Shown one piece after another: positions 5,376 through 8,812 of a DNA stretch of 8,812 nucleotides. The position numbers and the translations under genes are program-made. Below the pieces are notes generated by a model, which worked only from the letters and a program-made list of their open reading frames with translations, did not search any database and was not told where the DNA came from. Source of the stretch: Dehalococcoides mccartyi (lineage in GTDB: Bacteria > Chloroflexota > Dehalococcoidia > UBA2979); assembly GCA_945888895.1 (NCBI GenBank), contig CAMDAY010000083.1, positions 1-8,812 of the forward strand, given 5' to 3'. The first letter of the stretch is position 1; each line of letters opens with the position of its first letter.

Positions 5376-6284
5376 ATGACCAGCGAGCACCCCACCGTCG
5401 GGTTCATCGGGCTCGGCATCATGGGGCTGCCCATGACGGCCAACCTGCTGAAAGCGGGCTTCCCGGTCGTCGCATGGAACCGCTCTTCGGGACGCGTCGA
5501 CGAGGCGGTCGCGTTGGGTGCGCAGCGCGGTGCGTCGCCCGCGGACGTGGCGTCGAAGGCGGACATGACGATCGTGTGCGTCACCGCCTCGGCGGACGTG
5601 GAGGCGGTGGTGCTCGGTGCGGGCGGGGCGCTCGAGGGCGTGCGTTCCGGCACCGTGCTCATCGACATGTCGTCGATCTCGCCGGACGTGACGCGCGCCA
5701 TCGCGGGGCAGCTCAAGGCGAAGGGCGTCGAAATGCTCGACGCGCCGGTCTCCGGCGGCGAGGGCGGCGCGATCAACGGCACGCTGTCGATCATGGTCGG
5801 CGGCGACGAGGCCATCCTGGAGCGCGCGCGACCGGTGCTGGAGGCGATGGGCACGCGCATCACACACTGCGGGCCGACGGGCGCCGGGCAGACCGTGAAG
5901 CTGTGCAACCAGATCGCCGTCTGCGTGAACAACCTCGCGATGGCGGAGGCGCTCGTGTTCTGCCAGAAGAGCGGCGTCGATCCCTCGAAGATGCTCGAGG
6001 CAATCACCGCTGGCGCGGGGGGGTCGTGGCAGTTGTCGAACCTCGGCTCGCGCATCATCGCGCGGGACTTCGCGCCGGGGTTCAAGGTGTCGCTCCAGCA
6101 GAAGGATCTGCGCATTGCCCTCGAGGCGGCGGAGACCCTCGGCGTGCCGCTCGCGGGGGTGTCGCTCGTGCACCAGCTGCTGGCAGTGGTCGAGCAGCGC
6201 GAGGGAGGCGACCTCGGCACGCAGGCGCTGGTCCGCTCGCTGGAGATGCTTGCCGGCGTCGAGGTGGGCGCGCCGCAGGCCTAG
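5376..6284 (+). CDS. 3-Hydroxyisobutyrate dehydrogenase / tartronate semialdehyde reductase family enzyme
   Basis: This 302-residue cytosolic NAD(P)-dependent beta-hydroxyacid dehydrogenase has the standard length and all family motifs. These are the N-terminal Rossmann motif GFIGLGIMG (9-17), the substrate-binding DAPVSGG (122-128), the catalytic-lysine segment GAGQTVKLCNQ (K175, N178) and the C-terminal KDLRIAL (K243, D244). The KLCNQ segment resembles the KLANQ of GarR/GlxR tartronate semialdehyde reductases, so a role in glyoxylate or glycerate metabolism is the best guess; 3-hydroxyisobutyrate or gamma-hydroxybutyrate are alternatives. The ATG at 5376 is chosen because AAGGA (5363-5366) precedes it and the Rossmann strand starts a few residues later. 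An in-frame ATG at 5319 would add 19 residues atypical of the family. It is monocistronic within the window, convergent with glnD. Confidence 0.92.
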   Translation: MTSEHPTVGFIGLGIMGLPMTANLLKAGFPVVAWNRSSGRVDEAVALGAQRGASPADVASKADMTIVCVTASADVEAVVLGAGGALEGVRSGTVLIDMSSISPDVTRAIAGQLKAKGVEMLDAPVSGGEGGAINGTLSIMVGGDEAILERARPVLEAMGTRITHCGPTGAGQTVKLCNQIAVCVNNLAMAEALVFCQKSGVDPSKMLEAITAGAGGSWQLSNLGSRIIARDFAPGFKVSLQQKDLRIALEAAETLGVPLAGVSLVHQLLAVVEQREGGDLGTQALVRSLEMLAGVEVGAPQA

Positions 6285-6313
6285 CGGGATCCTACGCGGC
6301 GGTCTCGGTGCGC

Positions 6314-6337
6314 ATCCACATCGCGACGACTGTGGAT
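6314..6337. repeat. Inverted repeat ATCCACA/TGTGGAT
   Basis: A perfect seven-base inverted repeat (6314-6320 with 6331-6337) flanks a ten-base spacer, 29 bases after the dehydrogenase stop. It could be a weak 3'-end hairpin of that mRNA, but the downstream sequence is A/T mixed rather than a T-run. It could equally be two opposed protein-binding half sites, since each half contains the ATCCACA core of the DnaA box. Confidence 0.5.
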
Positions 6338-6339
6338 AA
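6331..6339 (-). promoter_or_regulatory. Perfect DnaA-box consensus (TTATCCACA)
   Basis: The minus strand reads TTATCCACA, the exact high-affinity DnaA box. It adjoins AT-rich DNA. A second partial box, GCATCCACA (6312-6320, seven of nine), lies opposed to it and a weaker match, TATTTCACG, lies about 35 bases on. One nine-base match can occur by chance, so DnaA binding is only a possibility, and no dnaA, dnaN or other origin gene is in the window. Confidence 0.35.
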
Positions 6340-6429
6340 ATAATTGCTCACCAGTTTACGCAAGTGCATATTTCACGTACCTTCTGCGAGCGGGGGCCGG
6401 TGTGTGACGGAGCGTTGCGAAGACGGTCC

Positions 6430-6442
6430 GAGGCTTCGCCTC
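6430..6442. repeat. Short perfect stem-loop GAGGC-TTC-GCCTC
   Basis: A five-base perfect stem closes a TTC loop downstream of glnD. On the minus strand it is followed by further GC-rich sequence and no T-run, so it is not a classical terminator. Confidence 0.4.
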
Positions 6443-6478
6443 CCCCGATTTGCTCTGCTGCGCTCGTCGTGATGACAC

Positions 6479-6538
6479 TCCCCGGAACGACGAACACGTC
6501 GTCCGCACCGGCCTCTTCCCAGCACTCCTCATCGGGGA
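6479..6538. repeat. Nested stem-loops just downstream of glnD
   Basis: An outer pairing (6479-6484 with 6533-6538) encloses a perfect six-base stem with four-base loop (6487-6492 with 6497-6502). The structure starts about ten bases after the glnD stop, the usual place for a 3'-end hairpin, but it lacks a T-run. It may stabilise the glnD mRNA end or be a remnant of a dispersed repeat. Confidence 0.35.
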
Positions 6539-6548
6539 CGCTGCCGCG

Positions 6549-8812
6549 CTACGGCTCAAGCGACTCCAGCAGGTCGGAGACGGCCTTGCGCAGGCGCTCC
6601 ATTTCGTCGGGCTCGTCGATGCGACGGCCGTTCGCACGGCGGATGTAGAACGCGTCCACGACCTCCGGGCCGATCGTGTCCACCTTCGCCAGGTGGATGT
6701 CGATGTCGCGCTCGTGCAGCAGGCGCGTGATGCCGTACAGCAGCCCACGCCGGTCGGCCGTCGACACCTCGAGGATCGAATAATCGCGCGAGGCGCTGTT
6801 GTCGAGGTGGACGATCGTGGGGACGTTCGCGAGTGGCGCCGCTGGATAGCTCGCGCGCACCTCGGCCAGGCGATCGTCGATGTTGAACTCGCCGGAAAGC
6901 GCTGCCGGCACGGCCTGCAGGATGCGCTCCCACCGCCGGTCGTCGATGCCGACACCGAGGGCGTCCGAGACGTGCCAGACCTCGATCGCGATGCCATCGT
7001 CGCGGGTGTGCGCGACGCCGCCGAGCACGCTGGCGTTGTAGCCGGCCAGCGTGCCGGCGATTGTCTGGATCAGGCCGGAACGGTCGGGCGTGACCACCGT
7101 GAGCCGATCGAGGGCGCCGAGGCGGTCGCGGCGCGCCGCCGTGCCACCCTGCGCCGCAGCCTCCGCGATCAGCGAGATGTGGTCGCCCACCACGCTCGGT
7201 GGCGTGCTGACGAGGTAGTCCACGCCCATCCCGGCGAGGTGACTGCGGATCACCTGCGGCGCGAACCGCGTGCCGAGCGCCTCGACGACGCTATCGATCG
7301 TGGGCACGTGCGCGTCGGGAGCCTCGGAGGCGAGGACCGCGAGGACCGCGAGGAGGCGCAAGTAGAACGCGCGCATGAGCTGCGCCTTCCACTGACTCCA
7401 CACGTTGGGTCCGCTGGCCCGCGCGTCTGCGACGGAGATCAGGTACAGCAACCGCAACGTGCGCGCGTCGCCGATGCGGTGCGCAGTGTCGGCAATGACC
7501 TCGGCGTCGGCGATGTCGCGTCGAGTTGCGACGTTCGGCAGCAGCAGGTGCAGACGAACGGCGGCGATCAGGCGCAGGCCGACCTCCGGCGAGAGCCCGG
7601 CGCGCGTGACGAAACGCTCCGTGATCACGGCGCCGACGTCGGAGTGGTCTCCACCGTGCCCTTTGCCGATGTCGTGGAGGAGCGTGGCGAGCAGCACCTC
7701 ATCCGGGTCGCCGAATTCCTTCGCGACCTGCACGGTGCCGGTGTCGAACTCGTCGACCTCCATCACGTCGCGCACCTCAGCGACCGCGCGCATCACGTGG
7801 ACATCGACGGGGTGGATGTGGAACGGCGCGATGTGCGGGCGGGCGCGCAGCACCTCCCACTCAGGCAGCAGGCGCGTGAGCGCTGGGGTGAGCGGCAACG
7901 GGTCGAGCGCGCCCCCGGGCACGATTGTCCGCAGCGACGCGCGAAGCGACCCGAGGTCGTCGAGGTCGGCCGGGCTCGGCGCGGGAGGCGGAGCTGACCG
8001 ACGCCACGGCAACGTAAACCGGCGCGCGGGCTGCACCTCAAGGCGCTCAGTGAGCGCTGCGTCCACCACGCGCATCGCGCTGAAGAGCGAGCGCCCCCAT
8101 TCCAGCGGGTCGACGCCGCCGAGCCATGCGCCAACGGCGACGGCCTGGTCCGGCCGGTAGACATCCGTCGGTCGCTCGTTGAGCGCGTGGACGGCGTTCC
8201 GCGTGCGGATCAGTTGCTCGTGCGCAGCGGCGAGGTGCGGCGCGAACTCCGGCAGCGGCGCGTCCTCGGCGATCGCGTCGGCGACGTCCAGCCAGTGCAT
8301 CGCGTGCAGATCGCGCAGAGCACCTCGGCCGTTCTTGAGGTCAACGGACAGGATCTGCCACGGTTCCTTCTCGACGAGCGCTCGGTGGCGCGCGGTAATC
8401 TCCTTGCGCAGCCAGCCGCGGTGGCTGCGCACCATGCCTCGCCGGTCGCGGATGAACTTCTCATAGAGGTCGGTGTTCCCCGCGACGTAGCGGGCGTCCA
8501 GGAGTGCGGTGAACGTCTCCACGTTAGCGTCGCCTGCGGTCATGGCCTGCGCGACCGTGCGCACGGAGTGGCCGACCTTCAGGTTGGCGTCCCAGAGTGG
8601 GTACAGAGACCGCAACGCGCCATCGTCGGCATGCTCTATGAGCACCATCAGGTCCACGTCCGAGTGGCGGGACTGCGCGCGGCGACCGTAGCCACCGACG
8701 GCAACGATGGTGAAGGCGGGGCTGGGGCCGACCAGCTCGCGAAGCGCGCCGTCCAGCAAGTCGCTGAGCGAGTGGCAGAGCGGGAGGCCCGCCTCGTGCA
8801 CAGAGGCGGGGG
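6549..8812 (-). CDS. glnD: GlnD, PII uridylyltransferase/uridylyl-removing enzyme (N-terminus off window)
   Basis: GlnD senses glutamine and adds or removes UMP on PII signalling proteins, setting nitrogen assimilation. Counting from the in-frame GTG at 8801, 750 residues are visible, with all parts in the standard order: nucleotidyltransferase motif GGYGR...SDVD (36-50), NGRGALRDLH (157-166) of the uridylyltransferase linker, HD domain with H335 and LLHDIGK (H376, D377), and two C-terminal ACT domains (about 566-640 and 673-745) that bind glutamine. The frame stays open through the window edge (codons for Pro-Ala-Ser precede the GTG). E. coli GlnD has about 90 residues before the same motif, so some 50-70 residues probably lie outside and the GTG is unlikely to be the real start. 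Both catalytic centres look intact. No PII or ammonium-transporter gene is adjacent in the window. Confidence 0.95.
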   Translation of the reverse strand, partial: PASVHEAGLPLCHSLSDLLDGALRELVGPSPAFTIVAVGGYGRRAQSRHSDVDLMVLIEHADDGALRSLYPLWDANLKVGHSVRTVAQAMTAGDANVETFTALLDARYVAGNTDLYEKFIRDRRGMVRSHRGWLRKEITARHRALVEKEPWQILSVDLKNGRGALRDLHAMHWLDVADAIAEDAPLPEFAPHLAAAHEQLIRTRNAVHALNERPTDVYRPDQAVAVGAWLGGVDPLEWGRSLFSAMRVVDAALTERLEVQPARRFTLPWRRSAPPPAPSPADLDDLGSLRASLRTIVPGGALDPLPLTPALTRLLPEWEVLRARPHIAPFHIHPVDVHVMRAVAEVRDVMEVDEFDTGTVQVAKEFGDPDEVLLATLLHDIGKGHGGDHSDVGAVITERFVTRAGLSPEVGLRLIAAVRLHLLLPNVATRRDIADAEVIADTAHRIGDARTLRLLYLISVADARASGPNVWSQWKAQLMRAFYLRLLAVLAVLASEAPDAHVPTIDSVVEALGTRFAPQVIRSHLAGMGVDYLVSTPPSVVGDHISLIAEAAAQGGTAARRDRLGALDRLTVVTPDRSGLIQTIAGTLAGYNASVLGGVAHTRDDGIAIEVWHVSDALGVGIDDRRWERILQAVPAALSGEFNIDDRLAEVRASYPAAPLANVPTIVHLDNSASRDYSILEVSTADRRGLLYGITRLLHERDIDIHLAKVDTIGPEVVDAFYIRRANGRRIDEPDEMERLRKAVSDLLESLEP

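Larger units (their letters stand above)
6285..6548. other. Convergent intergenic region, no gene seen
   Basis: These 264 bases lie between the converging dehydrogenase and glnD stops. The first part contains an AT-rich island (about 6333-6380) that stands out from the GC-rich surroundings and carries DnaA-box-like sequences. The rest contains several stem-loops, including GAGGC-TTC-GCCTC (6430-6442) and nested stems at 6479-6538. No hairpin is followed by a T-run in either direction, so no intrinsic terminator can be assigned to either gene. Confidence 0.6.

Noticed and set aside
4881..6220. Long minus-strand frames of 370 and 430 codons opposite the dehydrogenase
   Set aside because: They are high-GC shadow frames with Arg/Pro/His-rich composition and no recognisable domain, opposite a gene whose motifs are complete.
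6314..6345. Intrinsic terminator for the dehydrogenase gene
   Set aside because: The seven-base stem is weak and is followed by AAATAATT rather than a T-run.
6343..6371. Possible plus-strand promoter TTGCTC-17-CATATT
   Set aside because: Only three and four of six consensus matches, and no plus-strand gene follows; AT-rich DNA produces such matches easily.
6364..6648. 94-codon plus-strand frame starting in the AT-rich island
   Set aside because: Ser/Arg-rich and overlapping the 3' end of glnD antisense; no ribosome-binding site precedes its ATG.
6450..7997. 515-codon plus-strand frame opposite glnD
   Set aside because: Its composition is that of an antisense shadow, and glnD's domains on the other strand are unambiguous.
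8799..8801. GTG as the true start of glnD
   Set aside because: The frame stays open to the window edge and the nucleotidyltransferase motif would lie only about 36 residues in, much closer to the N-terminus than in known GlnD proteins.

Overview
The window is very GC-rich bacterial chromosome, densely coded with few gaps. It holds seven protein genes plus two longer non-coding stretches. No rRNA, tRNA, CRISPR array, transposase or phage gene is visible. An SCO1664-family kinase-like gene beside an inositol-monophosphatase-family gene recalls Actinobacteria, where the combination occurs near mycothiol and CysQ genes. It is also compatible with Chloroflexota, and the GC-rich hairpin repeats between genes and the apparent leaderless starts fit either phylum. 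I lean weakly to Chloroflexota; the sequence alone does not settle it.

Layout: (1) Positions 1-2526, minus strand, form a three-gene unit read right to left. It runs from an inositol-monophosphatase-family enzyme, through a DehI-type (alpha-haloacid dehalogenase fold) protein joined by an ATGA overlap, to an SCO1664-family PI3/4-kinase-like protein that leaves the window at its left edge. (2) Positions 2595-2997 hold two small membrane proteins with converging stop codons 7 bases apart: a plus-strand 69-residue acidic protein with a C-terminal membrane anchor, and a minus-strand 61-residue protein with one membrane helix and a six-cysteine tail. (3) Positions 3054-4871, minus strand, encode a complete ABC exporter half-transporter; the cysteine-rich gene follows it after a strong stem-loop. 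(4) Positions 4872-5375 are a gene-free stretch of about 500 bases containing two inverted copies of a GC-rich hairpin unit and several other stem-loops. (5) Positions 5376-6284, plus strand, encode a 3-hydroxyisobutyrate dehydrogenase / tartronate semialdehyde reductase-family enzyme. (6) Positions 6285-6548 are a convergent intergenic region with an AT-rich island carrying a perfect DnaA-box consensus. (7) Positions 6549-8812, minus strand, encode GlnD, the PII uridylyltransferase/uridylyl-removing nitrogen sensor, missing only its N-terminus beyond the right edge.

The genes do not form one pathway. Nitrogen sensing (GlnD), a beta-hydroxyacid dehydrogenase and an exporter are ordinary housekeeping functions. 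The least explained parts are the kinase-like/DehI-like/phosphatase unit, the small cysteine-rich membrane protein, and the structured intergenic DNA.
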